NCBI GenBank assembly: GCA_011037195.1
Contig: JAAEAF010003346.1
Location: 1-64,000 of the forward strand
Length of the DNA: 64,000 nt
Direction of reading: 5' to 3'
Origin: Triatoma infestans
Lineage: Eukaryota; Arthropoda; Insecta; Hemiptera; Reduviidae
The position numbers and the translations under genes are program-made. Shown here piece after piece: positions 1-13,989 of the stretch; position 1 is the stretch's first letter; each line of letters opens with the position of its first letter. Below the pieces are notes generated by a model. It was not told the origin of the DNA. It did not search any database and worked only from the letters and a program-made list of their open reading frames with translations.

Positions 1-1094
1 GGGTGGGGATGGCCGCCATTTTGAAAAAAAAGTGGCCCAGAACCGCCATTTCCCCTCTACTATAAAATAAAATCAACATGAAAAACACGATTTATAATTA
101 ATTAAAAATGGGTAAAAACGTTAATTAAATTGTGATTAGATTATAAAAAGCCATATATATATATATATATAAAAATTGAATGTGATTTCTATGCGAAGGT
201 GTCAATGTCCCAACACCCTCATCCTCGTATCACCAGAGCTGCCTAATTTCCCTAAACTGATAACTTTTGTTTTTATTTTGATGATAAATTAAAACGTATT
301 TAATAAATAGTTTGTTGACCATTTAGTAGCCCCATATAGCTTCTATAATAAAAACTAGGGGACTGACATACTGGTCGGTCATTCACACATTCATATAAAC
401 ACGTATAATTATTTCCCCCCCTTTTTTTCATATCCCTCTCACTCTTTCTCTCTTAATATAAAATTTGCTGAAATTATCGTATTTTAAAAAAATACATTCA
501 ACCCTATGTTATTTTTTTGTTAACAAAAAAAAAAACAGGGTAGTGGGGGAATTTAAAATTTACGTTTCTAATTACTTTTCTTTTTTAGCTCGAAAAAGGT
601 GGGAAATTTAGTAGGCCAACAAATGTCAATCGTCCCAGATCAAAAAAAAAAAAAAAAATATCTACGTAAACAGTAAAATAATATAATAAAAGGAAAATAA
701 ACTCTAGAAGAGCGATGAACCTTAATTTTCATCCTTCTTCATTCTTGTTATTTAGGTTATCGTCCCGGTTATAATATACTACTAACTGCGTAGTATTGTT
801 TGCTTAAATATAAACAATTTTTAAGCTGATTTCATGAAATATTTAGCAGGAATTTCTCACCTAAAATTGTATTATTTATTTGTCTTTATGTGTTCGTGTA
901 AATAAATAAAAAATTTTTCAACAATTTACACAGAATTATGAATGGAAAAATTATCTTCAAACTTACAATTCTTAATATATATTTCGTTGTCTTCAATATT
1001 ATATCAGTGGAGCAATATAAACTTAATAAAACCACTATTTATTTTGAGGAAGCCTCAGCCTTATTCCTCTTTCCAAAACCCCCATAAATTGAAC

Positions 1095-1512
1095 GATTTT
1101 TTTCTTTGCAGTGAATCGCAGAAAACCGGAAACAAAAAAAAATTGTTCAGTAAAAACACGCCTTTCCGGTTTTTTCAAACTCAGAATTTTGGAAACATAT
1201 TCAATACTAATTAATATTATTTAGATGAAGGAATTATATATTAAACTAAATCACCACTTTATAGGAAAACATAAGCTAAACCCCTCCCCCCAAAAAAGCT
1301 ACCTTGAATAAATTCTTCTGGAGAAATGTATCTAATAAATGTTGTAGCTCCTTAATATGTGTAGTAGTTGGTTACTACGTTTTTTTAAAAAAAAAATCAA
1401 AGTATTTTCAAAAAAATTGCAAAAAAAGTGAAAAAAACTATTTAGTAAATTGGTACTTCCGGTTGAGGTTTTTTGACAGATAAATCTAATCGATTCTGAT
1501 TCTTCGATTTAA
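1095..1512 (+). repeat. TMR repeat, partial copy
   Basis: The order of blocks is diagnostic: a CCTTTCCGGTT box near 1160 followed by 'TCAAACTCAGAATTTTGG', then a CCCCTCCCCCC stretch, then 'GGAGAAATGT..TAATAAATGTTGTAGCTC', then 'TGGTACTTCCGGTTGAGG' near 1455 and 'TTTTGACAG'. The same blocks occur in the same order in the better copies at 37.4 kb and 42.5 kb. The right end of the element is missing. Confidence 0.7.
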
Positions 1513-3139
1513 AATTAAAAAAAAAAAAAAGAAAAAGAAAAATTCTTCAAAATTTTATTAAATAAAATTAAATCAATAAAAATTGTGATATTTACAGTAA
1601 TAGAAAATTGTGTGAGTGTTTCACATGAGATTTTTGTGTTTTTTTTAATTTGTTTGGTTTACAAAGCAGTTCAATGACTTTATAATAAATGTCCAAAGAA
1701 ATATATTGTTGTGGTTTTTCCGTACATTAGTTTTGTTTGTTCGTCTTACCATTTCGCTCTCACCCAGTCATTAAAATTTATTGCAACTAGCCCCTCCCTT
1801 CAACTTCCCCCCCCCAACCACCTTTGAAACTGTCTTCAATATTTGAAATATGACGAATACTTTTTCAACAAAAGAAAAATTGCACCCAGTAGTCTTGTCT
1901 ATGACAAAACATGTTTAATCCTATTCTATACGCTTTTTAGAGAAGTAACTGCTATTTTTCTGAAACGTCTAGGTCCAGTCAATTTTGCAAGAAAACGCAC
2001 GTTGTTATTATAACGGCTTATTTGTTTATTTGTCTTTCTTATATTATCTTAATTTTCTTCTATTATTTCCACTAGCATTCATTTTGTTTCTTTGTTTTGA
2101 ATTTTAATTTTGCCAAAAACTTTTCGATATATATATATAAAAAAGTGATTGACGATTATTGCCATAATCATGCCCGCCAGCATTTTTTGTTTTCCAGAAC
2201 GATCTTTTACAGTTTAAAATCGCCCATCATTTTAACAAAGGCTTTAAAAAGTTCTAAGAGAAATTGCAATGTTCAATTGTGATTGGGTGATAGCCTGGCT
2301 TAATTCTGTAGTCTTCAACCAGTTTCCGGGCCCACCTTCTGTGTATCTGGATAGGTATGTGTGATGTCACGCATTTGCACAGGGTGAAATAAGTTTCTGT
2401 AAACAGTAGAATATAGTACACACAGAATAGGTAAACTGATATTTGCCTTAAGACTAGTCTGTGATTATTAATACTCTTCGTCCAAGGAAGACATTCCGAA
2501 AATAGGCGAGCGCTTGAAACCTATCAATGACCATATAAACAGCCGCTTCTGTATAATGAAAAGCGATTAACCGGAAAAGCCACTTTTACTGTATAGTTTT
2601 CTCAAAGAATTTCTCAGATATCTGCCACTTTTATTTAATTCTAGCGGTCTAAATATTTAGTAAAAATTCCATGTTTGAAAAAAAATGAGAAAGAGAAAGT
2701 GAATGAAAAAACTGTAGTAAGAGAAAAATCATGTTTTTTTGTTTTGTTTTTTAATTGAGTCTAAGCTTCAATATTTTGAAACGATAATTAAAATCAATTG
2801 AAACGATAAAATAACAAGTATAAATAAATAAATTAAAAAATAATCATAATAAATATAAGGTTGTTTACTTGGGTAGAAGATTGCAGGGAGATCATCGACC
2901 CGGTCAAACAGAGTTCATTATCTCTGCACACTACTACTCCGCTCGTCTAGGGACCTCGCCTCGTCCTCTGCCATTCTGCCACCTAGCATGATAAAGTATA
3001 TTAATAATAGCATTGCCGTCATAATCTACTAACATTTTTCCTATTTTTCTCTTTATTTATACGAAATTAATATTATATTTGTATTTACTTAACAACTTTT
3101 TCCTATTCTTTTATGGTTTTTGAGTGGCCATTAACTTTT

Positions 3140-3716
3140 AGGCCAAGAGGTTAATGCACTTAGATTGCACATAGGTTTTTGTTCATATCAGTATTGTTCC
3201 ATTTAATAAAAATGACTGGATTGGAAGCGAAAGATAAATTACTGGTACAAAGCCAGGAGCGCTGCTCCGAAATCTTTGGATTGCTAGGTGTTTTGTTAAG
3301 TGTTTTGGTACGCTCAAAACCGGAAACAGTTGTAGATGTGTACAACATCTCTACAGATAATACTAAGTATATTTTGTGAATGTTTAAGATGTGTACCCAA
3401 AGTTCGAATGTCAAAGAAAACGAAAATCAAAGAAAGAAACTGAAAAATCCATTCAATAAATTAGCACTTTTGGTTGAGAGGAAATTTGGCAGATAACTTC
3501 CTGTCCGGATCCCGCATGGTGATACCCAAATGGAATATCAAGTTCGAACTTTCTACGATTTTTTTTTTCACATACGCACACCACATTTTATAAAAAAAAC
3601 AAACAAAAAAAACACACTTTTTTATACTCAGTGAACAACGTTTCCGGTGTAAGCGGAATTTCGAAAATTTGACACGATCGTTATAGTAATTCCTCTTACC
3701 GCTGTAAGACAAACCA
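3140..3716 (+). repeat. TMR repeat, partial copy with right end
   Basis: It contains a diverged monomer-3 box (GCACTTTTGGTTGAG, ~3464), then 'GATAACTTCCTGTC..GATCCCGCATGGTGATACC', 'AATATCAAGTTCGAACTTTC', and the right-end hairpin 'ATTCCTCTTACCGCTGTAAGA' near 3693. Both-strand open frames of 66-84 codons over this interval are chance frames in the repeat. Confidence 0.7.
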
Positions 3717-4639
3717 AGAGAAAATATAAGTGAACTTGTTGTTTGTTTGTTTTTTATAACAAATTAATAACAATATATGTTAAATAATTGAACTTAGCCG
3801 ACAGATTCACTAACCTCGTTATGGCTTATTAACGGTATTTTTGTCCCTTACTTCTTTTTTTTAAGACGTTTCATTAGAGAAGTAGTAGTATAAGAGGGGG
3901 GCATGTGAACTAAAAATAGAAGATAGAGCCAGTCAGTCATGTATGGAAAACCTTAAACATTAGAGATGATGGCAAAGAAAAGAGAAAAATAAATCGCTAC
4001 CTTGAACTTTTGTAGAAGACAGAAAGAGGATATCAAGTCACCCACCCAGCCGGCTGGTAGAGAAAGAGAACCGGGCAGTTAGGTTTTTGTTTGGAAAGAT
4101 AGTTGGGACAGATTGAAAGTCGCCTAGTGAACTTGTTGATTACCCCACCAATACCGTCTCTGTTTAGAAAAGACAACATTCTATATATATATAGTTATGG
4201 CTCTTTTGAATATATATATATATATATATACTAGGTTGAGTGTAAGAGAGAAATATATTAAGAAGAAGAAGATGAAGAGAAATATAAAAAAAGAGAGACA
4301 CCGATTAAGAGGCGTGACCGGACTGTAGACTAACCCTTCCAAACTCTCTCACTACTTCTCTTGTCTTTCTACCAAACTTCTAGTGTGTTAGTAAGTAAAT
4401 ACTTCATTGTAATAGTAAGTAATAGTTGGTGTGTAGAAAAGTTGGTGCAATGACCGAACAAAAAAAAAAAGTTAACAACTCACTCTCTCTCATACATACA
4501 CACACCACGCACCTTCTCCCGTTTCCATAGTAACTAACCATCACTTCCTCCTCTCTAAAAAAAAAAAACACTAACTACCACTACCTTAGTTTCCAATTGT
4601 TCCAAAGCTCTCTGATTAACTCTTCGACTTTTTTTTTTT

Positions 4640-5375
4640 ACTCACATACACTCTCTCTCTTACTGTTGGTTAGATTGGAACCAATGCGATCGTATCAGAT
4701 TTTCCTAAAATGGAATGTTCACCGGAAATGAATGTGTTCAGTTCCCTGAGTATGGAAAAAATGTTCTGAAAAAAAAATAGTCTGAAATTGAAAAACTCAT
4801 AGGAAGCAAAATGTTGGACATTCTTTTTTAGATACCACCAACCAAGAAGCTTTATTGACGTAAAATTCATCAACCGGAAGTGCGACATTACTGTTTTTTT
4901 CGCGATTTTTTGGAAAACGTCTCTCTAATAATTGGTTGAACTAAAATAGCACTTTAGAGGAAAATATAACCCCACCTCTCCACTCCCTAATAAGTGCCCT
5001 TAAATAAATATTCCCGGAGAAATGTTTCAAATAAAAGTTGCACTTTTTGTATGTGTACTTGACACGCTAAGTGCAAAGAAAATTATTGGAGCCGTTTTGG
5101 AGAAAATTGCAAAAAAGTGAAGAAAAAAAAAATTTAGTAAAGTGACACTTCCGGTTGATGGATTTTGCCTGAAATCTTCGTGTCTGACTGATACGATGGT
5201 GGTAACCTAAACGAAATACCAAGTTTGAGCTTCCTGCAACTTTTCGTTTTTGGAAACCACTTTTTTGGTACTCGGGGGACCTTTAAACTTGTATTTCCGG
5301 TGAAAACTTAATTTCGAAAATCTGGCACGATTGCAATATTTTCCTCTGAAAGCAGTTAAAGGAAGTAAATCATAT
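4640..5375. repeat. Two TMR fragments in opposite orientation
   Basis: 4640-4905 is a minus-strand fragment: right-end 'CTCTTACTGTTGG', then 'GATCGTATCAGATTTTCC', then AACCGGAAGTGCGAC at ~4872. From about 4925 the sequence turns to plus orientation: 'AGCACTTTAGAGGAAAATA', 'CCCGGAGAAATGTTTCAAA', then 'GTGACACTTCCGGTTGATGG' at ~5145 and a degenerate right end near 5360. The junction is about 4905-4925. Confidence 0.65.
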
Positions 5376-7119
5376 AATAAATTATTATTATTTTAGTAGA
5401 TTATTGTCAAAATAATCGATTAGAAAATATTTTTTACAGTTCAGTTTATCGATTAAATTAAATAATATTATAAATTTACTGTCATGTAAATACGTGAGAC
5501 TAATGAATACTGAAAAAACGTATAAGACTTCCTCAATTTTCTTAATAATATCTAATACAAATGGTTGTATGATTAAGGCGCAGGAATATGTTTTTTTAGA
5601 ACAACATCTGGCAGAGTTGTTACAGTGAGAGTGGCAAAAAAAAGAAGTGTGTGTGTGTGTGTATATGTGTACGTACGTAAAGAGAAAGTTATATATGTAT
5701 ATAAAATTTCGCCATAACCTTTGGTGTGACTGTTTCTTGTCAGCTGTTCAAATATGTGGTCATTTATTTCGTGGTTTCTTTTTCTGAAATTTTTTTTCTT
5801 CATATAAAAAGCAAAAATGACTTTCTCAATTGTTGTAGTTTCTTGAAATTAACAAATTTGAAATTTTAACTTTCAAATTTATCTGTTTCTTATCCATAGA
5901 ACTTCAGCAAAAACCTATTCTTGTTAAAAATTCGTATCATTTCGATCTTTTATAAAAAAAATGAATCTAAAATCATTGAAAACTCATTTTTTTAGATATT
6001 ATATCTATATATATATATATATATACCTATCATATATATATTATAATCAACAGACTAATCAATCAATTTAATCACGACACCTTACTATTAACCATAATAA
6101 ATCGATTAATAAAAAAAGTAACCCAAAAAAATAATCACTTTATTATCGGATAAAAACAAGGTAATCAACCTAATTGTCGAACAATTGCTTATCAAGTAAA
6201 AAAACAATAAGAATAATATAGTAATATGCATTCAGCAAAAAAATTATAATATGTCTAAAATAAACTGCAAGTGGATTGATTCTCACGGTTCTTTTTCTAT
6301 TTCTTTTTGAAACAGTTTCATAGGTTGATATGAAGATTGTTGATAAGATGTGTCCCCATTAATCGAATTAAAATAGGGAAATTTGATTTATTGTTTGGAT
6401 AAATATCAGAAAATGGAAAGCTAAATGAAAATAGTATGTGTATTTAGGACCCAGTTAGGCTAACAAATAGTAAGTTCGGGTAGGCTAGGATATCAGAGTC
6501 GCCTCCTCTTACAGCCAACCGCCAAGAGATGCGCACCAGATGTGGAGTTGTGCCAGCCAAGGAATGCATATGGCAGTAACTAACAGCAACCCCGTCCACC
6601 TAACTCTGTAGGGAATATCCTGTGAATGTCTCTCGAGTACTTTCCCCCTACCTAGAACAAATCAATTTGGTATTTGAAGAATTTTTCGTATTTTTAAGTT
6701 GTTTCTAGAATAGAACTTAGGGGCTAGATTATATACATATATATATATATATATAATTTGAATTCCTTTTTATGTAAATCAGCTTAGTTATTTTTAGAAT
6801 TTTTATTAGTATCAGTTAACACAGTGTAAAAATAACATTTATTATTGAATTAGCCTAGCCCCGGCTTGTTTCAATTTTCTACGAAACAACCGAGATCAAA
6901 GTTGAAGTAAGGTTCAATAAGTTACATTGAAGGTTGAAGTAAAGTTACATTTGGGAGGGCAGATAAGAGGTTTCTCAGCGCTGGACATCCTTTCAGGGTA
7001 ACAGAATAGAAGGTCCTCGTGGAGATTAGTAAAATTAGGTGGCTATATTTTAGCCATTAGGATTCTCTAAAAATCATGTGGAGAAGAATTACTAAGACTC
7101 TGAAAGGATTATTCCAGTT

Positions 7120-7345
7120 CTCCGGGGTAGTAAAATCATGGAAAAACAAACCATTTCATAGATAAATTGGAAAGTGGTTAAGAAAAAAAGATAAGAAGAG
7201 GCAGACCAGGCTCAAATGGGAAGCACAATTGAAAATAGTTGGCAGGACGATTATACCGAAGTAAGGAAAACAGTCTTACCTGGAAGATCAAATGTGGTAC
7301 CTTTGTTTGTTATATGTTTACACATGCTAAGCAGAAACGTCTGCA
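7120..7345 (+). pseudogene. Possible LINE reverse-transcriptase C-terminal remnant
   Basis: Allowing a frameshift near 7210, the translation reads RGRP then LKWEAQLKIVGRTIIPK. This resembles the 'GRP..RWE..' segment common near the C-terminus of LINE polymerases. It is short, frameshifted and followed by stops. No RT catalytic motif is present, so this is a weak call. Confidence 0.28.
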
Positions 7346-7629
7346 GAAATTGGACAGATGATGGTGAATGTGAACTAGAGCTGTGTTTGCCTAAAAGAGG
7401 ATCGGAGAGATGGCAGATGAAAGTGTTACAGATTACAAGTTTACGTATTACGAGTATATTGTTTTGTTATTTCCATAGTTCGTAAATGCTCTCAGCAACC
7501 ATGAATAGACTTTGTTGGATAGAGCTCTCTCTGCCTTCCGCGACTGTTGGATTTCCAGCCCAAGAATAAAATTAGGAAATCTCTCTCAACATAAAAAAAA
7601 AAAAAAAATTCTATATTTCAATTTTCAAA

Positions 7630-7840
7630 AATAGAAAAATTATTCAATAAAAAAGTTTTTGACAGTTTTTTTTTGTTGACAGAATTCAATCGAATCCTTC
7701 GTATCGAATCTGGTTATTGTTTTTAAGAGAATATCAAGTTTGAAACTATCAGCAACTTTATTTCCGTTGAAATACGCTACGTGATTTTTCTGCCCCATCT
7801 TCTCAAAGATAACAACACTTTGAAGGCAGTAATATAAAAA
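7630..7840 (+). repeat. Degenerate TMR repeat fragment
   Basis: Recognised only by the late part of monomer 3: 'TTTTTGTTGACAGAATTC', 'GAATATCAAGTTTGAAACT..CAGCAACTTT' and a Ca-rich tail with 'GGCAGTAA' where intact copies carry the terminal hairpin. The ETS-like box is lost. Confidence 0.45.
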
Positions 7841-8828
7841 AAAAAAATGAAAAATATTACACAGATTTTTACTCTCTAAACTTATTGACCATTTTAATAA
7901 AGATTAAATTACAAACAGTGAACATGCCCTAGTATGTGTATATAATTATTAACATGCTCTGCTTGTCCAATATATTACAGACATCGAGGTGTGTTCCATA
8001 TATATATATATATATATATATTCAATCTAGTAAACAGTGGCATATTATTTATTACTCTTTACATAAACACGTAACTTATAAGTTCACTTTTTAAACAGTT
8101 CCTCCCCTTGGCATTTTAATGGACACTTCCGAAATAGTTTTCCTTTTTTATTTTATTCTTTTTTTTTTTAAAAAAAAAAGGTTTTTATTGCTGGGCAACT
8201 TGTTGCTTCTAACTTAAAAATTAAAAATAAAAAAATAAAAAAAATTTTTCTGTGTGTAAAATTCACTTTCTCTTGTCATAAATAGTTTTTTTTTTGCCCC
8301 CCCTTAAACTTTTACCCTCCTTGACTATTTGGGTTGAGCAAGAACTTTCGTTTTCAAACTTTATTACCCGCTTTTTATTGTTATTGGACTGTGCCGCCAG
8401 GTAGTGGGGGGGGGGGCAGGTTTATTTTAGTATTCTAAAAAAGAAGAACAAACTTTTGTCACTTTGACCTTCCTCCCCCCCAACCAACAACCATGGGCAC
8501 AACAGTTACTTACATAACGGACAGAAGGAAGAAAAGGAACAGAATTTGTCAGGCAAAATAAAAGAAGTAAAAGATCGGTTTATAATGTAAAAGTGGACAC
8601 GGGGTGGACAGCACTTTTAAAAAATAGGGTTGTTGCTCTCAAAAAAAGGGAAAACATAATAGCTCTAAGAATGAGACACAGGTCCTTTTTGAAATTTTGT
8701 CTATTATATATACGTACTTAAAATTATTCTCAGTGTATATGTGTGTTTGTGAAAAACATGTGTCTATTACAGAATATAATTTACATGAAACTTACTGATG
8801 TATTTCAGGAAAGTTATGGGTCAAACTA

Positions 8829-8847
8829 AGGAGGTAGTTGACCTCCT
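8829..8847. promoter_or_regulatory. Palindrome with nuclear-receptor-like half-sites
   Basis: AGGAGGTAGTTGACCTCCT has perfect 7-bp arms (AGGAGGT/ACCTCCT) around a 5-bp centre. Its core AGGTAGTTGACCT differs at two positions from the ecdysone response element consensus RGKTCANTGAMCY. It lies about 7 kb upstream of the first E75 coding exon. Function is speculative. Confidence 0.22.
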
Positions 8848-9284
8848 CTCTAGATAAATAGTCTGTCCCCCCCAGGCTAGTAGTTCATTACACTCTCAGG
8901 GATCTGGGTAAATTTCTGTTTCTTATTACTTTATATTACCTAACTGTAATATTTTTATTAAACAAAAATATTTTTATGAAGAAAAAATAATAAAAAAAAC
9001 TTATTTAAGTTTGAAAAAGTTTTTCCCCAAATTTTTTATCAAGAAATTGATTTTACTTTATAAACTGAATATTTCGTGGAAAGGAAGGGAAAAAAAACAG
9101 TTTGTGTTCTATATTAAAGGAGAAAATACTCGCGAAATCACGTCAAAATCCAAATGTAAATATCGTAGCCACCAGGTCCAAGCAAAAAAAGATTTCTTCA
9201 CAGGATCAATGGTGGGTGTAAAGAAACGTAGAAATAGAATTTGGAATACTATGTATAAGATCAAATCTGGATTTTCAAACCTTT

Positions 9285-9480
9285 GATGGAGCAAATGCTA
9301 AAAGTGAAAGCTTTGAGATAAGAATCCAGGGGGGATAGCACTGGAAGAGCGCGAACAAATTGGAAAGAGATTATTAATTGTAATAAGATGTTTGGAATGG
9401 AACAGTAGAGTTAAATTGGCAATAGGGATTGCTGGAAGGTTGTGCACTTCTACATCACGAAATAGAAGTCGATTCTGATT
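9285..9480 (+). pseudogene. Possible LINE 3' ORF remnant
   Basis: One frame gives TGRARTNWKEIINCNKMFG, a stop, then IGNRDCWKVV. This is reminiscent of the 'GR.RT.W...D..RWK' tail of RTE/CR1-like LINE polymerases. In-frame stops show it is not functional, and the similarity is by eye only. Confidence 0.28.
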
Positions 9481-10004
9481 AAGTAGAAGAAGAAGACAAA
9501 GATGAAACATGTTGGTGAATTCCTTTAAGTACCGTCTGAGGAGAAAAACAAAATATGAATATCAAGAAATGGTTGGGTTCATAGTGCAGGAAAAGAACAG
9601 AGAGTTTTTCCCATGATAGCTGTTTGATTGTCCGGGGACTTTCAAGGCATAGAATGCCTTGAAAAATTGCGATATTAGAGTTTGCATTACGGAAAAATCA
9701 GTTTATACACGATAAAAAACTTTTAATGGGTTCAATGAAAACTCTGACAGATTGATATCCCCTCCAAAATGCTATTTCAATATGATTTCACGATTATTTA
9801 GACGGTACGCCTCCAATATTATGAAGAAAAAATTTTACATTTGAAGAAAATCGAAACCTTCATTGCTCCACAAATGTTTAAGAAAAACCAGAAGGCAATG
9901 CCAGAAAACAATACTTGAAATTTAACGCTACAAATTCCGCAGAACTAACCTAAAAATAAATTGGGGGGGGGGGGGTAGGTAAAAACGTTAGAAGTGAAAA
10001 GTGA

Positions 10005-10505
10005 CGTCTTCATATCTGTGCAGTTAGTATTTCATGTTTAAAGGAAATAATTATAAGTTATTTTCGAGAAAATTCCGGAAATAAAAAACTTTAAAAAACC
10101 TTTTTCTGTAAAGTCGCCCTTCCGGTTAATCGAGTTTTTTCAAATATGGAAATCTATGCAATGCTTCTATTGGTTATTATTTTAGTTGAAATGGCAAAAC
10201 CCATACATTTGATTTGAAGTGGTACTTTAGAGAAAAACTTAACGCTACTGATCCTCCAAAAAACTTCTGAAAGAATCAATTGTCCCAGGAAGTTGTAGAT
10301 CAAATACAAGTGATAGATAATTATATATGTAGATTATATATTATGAACTTTAAAGAAAATCTTTGCAACCTTTCTCGAACAATTCCGGTTGATAGATTTT
10401 TCCCTGAAACCTTAGCGTCATAGATGGTACCCTAACGGAATGTCTTACAAGTTATTTATTATTCATCCATTCAGTTTTCTCTAACTAGGAGTAAGAGAAA
10501 GTAGA
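10005..10505 (+). repeat. TMR repeat, degenerate copy
   Basis: CCTTCCGGTTAATCGAG at ~10118 matches the monomer-2 start. It is followed by 'GTGGTACTTTAGAGAAAAAC' and a second weaker box AATTCCGGTTGATAG near 10381. The right end 'TTTTCTCTAACTAGGAGTAA' with 'GAGAAAGT' forms the terminal hairpin near 10478-10503. Confidence 0.65.
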
Positions 10506-11029
10506 AAGCAAGAAATCTAATAGATATGACAGGAAATGACTCCGATAAGTGAGATTTTTTTTTTTTTTTTAAATTTTATCAAAAATGATTCTCCATAGTT
10601 TTGCTATATCTATATGAATTGCGATATTTTTATTAAAAATAATATTGGACAATTATTATTTTAATATTAATAGTCATTGTTTATTAAAAAAATAAAAATA
10701 TGACCTTGGTATTTTTTGGAGTATTATTATTCTTCAAAAGATTAGGGCTTTTATGTTGTTGATTTTTTTTTTTTTTTTAACAGCTGTTATATATTATAAT
10801 AGAAACGATGATAATAAATATTGCTTAGTTATTTTATTATTAATTGCATCATTGTTTTTTTTAAAGTAAATGACAACATTCAAAATAAATATTCACTTGA
10901 ATCAATTTTTTTTTTTAAATTATTTAAAGAAGAACTGGTAAAAAATACTCATATACAATTTGTTTTACAATTTATTATTATAAATATAATTAATACATTT
11001 TCTTAAAAAATGAAATTTTTACTAGAATT

Positions 11030-11335
11030 TTACCCGGAAAATCGATTTTTTTGTGGAAAAATAAATGTTTCAAATAAAACCCAGCTTATATCCGGTAATA
11101 TCCGGATTTTGGAGAACAACCATTGGCCATATTTTCAAGAAAATTGGAATTAAAAAATTCATTGAAAAGTAAAAAATTGAGAAAGTCATTCATTAAATTC
11201 GCATTTCCTGATTGACAGATTTTTTTTTTTATACGAAATCGAAATTTAAGGCAATATTTGTTTTTACTGCCTCGTATTATCGTCTCCTTGGTGTATTTAT
11301 CCGCAAATATTTCCTCTTACACCAGTAAGAAAAGC
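11030..11335 (+). repeat. TMR repeat, right-end fragment
   Basis: Recognisable parts are 'GAAAATTGGAATTAAAAA', a decayed box CGCATTTCCTGATTGACAG near 11200, 'CTGCCTCGTATTATCG' and the right-end hairpin remnant 'TTTCCTCTTACACCAGTAAG' near 11315. Confidence 0.5.
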
Positions 11336-13282
11336 TAAAATAAAATTTTCCAAACGAGTTGAGTAATAATAATAATAAAAAGAAGTTAAATATTTGTCAG
11401 AATAGAAAGGTTTGGTGAAAATTTATTGCCAAAAACGTATTAAAGGGTTTCTCATGTGAATGTATGTAGGGGGGGTTATTTGACAATTTATAACTTTTAA
11501 GGGCGTTCAACTTTTCATAATGTTCAAAATATACTTCATATACATCCCTTCTTTGAGGTGTTAAGGGAAGGAGTTAAATAACGGCCAATGGAAGAAAGCA
11601 AATTATGCCAGTAGAATGGCATTGTAATAAATTATGTAGAAAATTTGTACATTTTCACTAAAATGAAAAATATTTTCTTTTTATTTTTAGTATAGTAACT
11701 TATTTTTATTTATTTATTTATATTTTTTAATTGAAATGTTTCACATGAATATCGTAATATTCATTACATAATAGTATGGTAAGCCGAGAACGCGAATGTT
11801 GGGCATATAAATTCAACGTATTCTGTAGACAAAGTATTCAGTCCAATTTTTTTCAAGAAAATCTTCTTCTTTTTCATTTTACCGTGAAAATTTCAATAAT
11901 GTATAGGTATTTTTCAATCTCTAACGAGAAAGAAAGTATTTTTTTTTAATCTATAGAGATTAAATGTAAATACAAGTGTTGCCAGTTTTTAATTAAACAA
12001 AATTTTATAGTATGATTAAAAAAAAATTGCTAAAATAAATACCAATCAACATATTAAAAGTAATCTACTGTTCTTATAACCAATCTTTGAATGTAATCTT
12101 AACATCTTTTTTTATCTGAAAGAAAAATCTCTAAATGTTTGTTTGGAAATTTGTGAGAAGGAGACAGGGGGTGCGTTGTTAGCACTACGTTCTGAAAGAT
12201 CTATTGTGGCTCCCTCCTTAGTTGCTGTTAAAACAGAATGTAATCTTTAAAGTGTTCAATGTGTACGTTGTAGGTCCAATGTGTGTATTTGGTGATTAAT
12301 TCGTGATGTCAGTGTTGTTCGTGACGTTTGACTGGGGATCAAGTTAGGCAGGGACGTCACGATCTCTATAGAAATGTGACTAGTTACTGTTTCTCCCTAC
12401 TCTTTCCAATCTTATACTACATTACGGACATTCTCTCAATCTCCTCTCTGTACGTTACAAACATTACTTACAACAAGTTGCACAAATAGACTGTTACACT
12501 ATCATAGAAAAACCTTAACTATCATTCCAAACTTGTATCATATGAGAATGAAGACTAAACAGAGAAGATTGACCCATCTGCCTTATACCTAACTTGTCAG
12601 ACATCACTGGATGGCATTAGATATTAACAGTACCGTTTCTGTCACACATATAATATATTCAAGATCATCAAAATTGAATAAAAATCCCCTCCAATTGGGA
12701 TAGGATGGATGATACCTGTACATGTTATTCACGTCATTGTTATTATTTAAAACAGTAAACAATACCATACAAGCAGAATACACTTTTGATTGGTGCTAGC
12801 TTATAATAAAAAATAATTAACCAAACTAAAAAAAAAAAAAAAACAATTCTCTGATTTTTTTATCACTGTCAAAAATTGCCATAAAGTTTTTGAACTATTG
12901 AATCATTTTGCAATAAAAAAAGAAAAGGAAAAAGAAAAGAGATTAATGTCCTCACAGAGAACAGTTCATTTATGCAAAGTCATTTAGCATGTACGGTTCG
13001 GTTCAATCAACCTCTTTGCTCTAGTTTGCCAAATTTCTAAACTTAGAAATTTGTTTTCATATATAAATAAATTAAATAAATAGTTTTCAAGAAAAATGAT
13101 TCAGATTTTTGTCTGTTGTTTTCTTCTCATAAATTAACAAAAGAAATTAAGAAAAAAAATAATAAAAGATAATATATTTAGATGTGGGTCCCCCACCTGG
13201 AAGACTTTCTGAACTTTTTACTAAGACGGAGAGTCCAGGTTGGGACAACGTGTTTTATTTTTTGTCTACATATTGAGAAAGG

Positions 13283-13295
13283 AGGTTATTGACCT
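13283..13295. promoter_or_regulatory. Ecdysone-response-element-like inverted repeat
   Basis: AGGTTATTGACCT is an IR1 palindrome (AGGTTA-T-TGACCT) that differs from the EcR/USP consensus RGKTCANTGAMCY only by C to T in the left half-site. It lies 2.7 kb upstream of the first E75 coding exon, in a slightly GC-richer patch (13190-13380). E75 is a classical direct target of the ecdysone receptor. Occupancy cannot be judged from sequence. Confidence 0.35.
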
Positions 13296-13989
13296 GGTGT
13301 GTAATGTATTTATGTTGGCAACCTTGAGAGAGTTCCCTTGCTCGCCTAGTTTAATAAACTGGCCACTAGAGTATGAAACTTTTTTTTTTTTATGTTGTTT
13401 AATCATAATATGTATAATACGCAATAATTAAACAACATTTCATTATATTATATGAACATGACATCCAGGTGAAAGCGTTGTTGTGTTATTTGAGATGAAA
13501 AGAGTAATCCTGGGAGAGAGGAAGGACCTCAGCGCGGACAAACAACTACATAACTATATTGTTGTTGTTGTTGTTGTACAATGTGAAAGTGTTACTGTTA
13601 TGTTGTTCTCTGTAGATAGAAAGCTGTTCTCTGGCCATTTCTAAACTTTAATTTAAAAAAAAACTATTAAAAAAAAAAAAAAATTGATAATAATAAAACT
13701 GTGTTAGCACAAAATTAGATCTCATATATTTAATTGTATTTTATTATCATATCTTATCTAACTAAACACTTTCAGTTGTTACCTCAATTTTATAACCCCC
13801 ACTACTAATCCTTAATCAAATGTTATTTTTAAATATGTACCTATTGTACACTAATCTTATCAAATGTAATTTAGTGGTCATTAGCCTCCTATTTTTCAAC
13901 TACCATTACCTTTGTTAATATTCATTTCTTTCAAATCTGTTTTAAATTTTTATTTTGTTCTAAAGATTGTTATACATTCTGTTATACTC

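Noticed and set aside
3148..3161. Ecdysone response element GGTTAATGCACTT
   Set aside because: Resembles hsp27 EcRE but lacks the one-base spacer (IR0), which EcR/USP does not favour.
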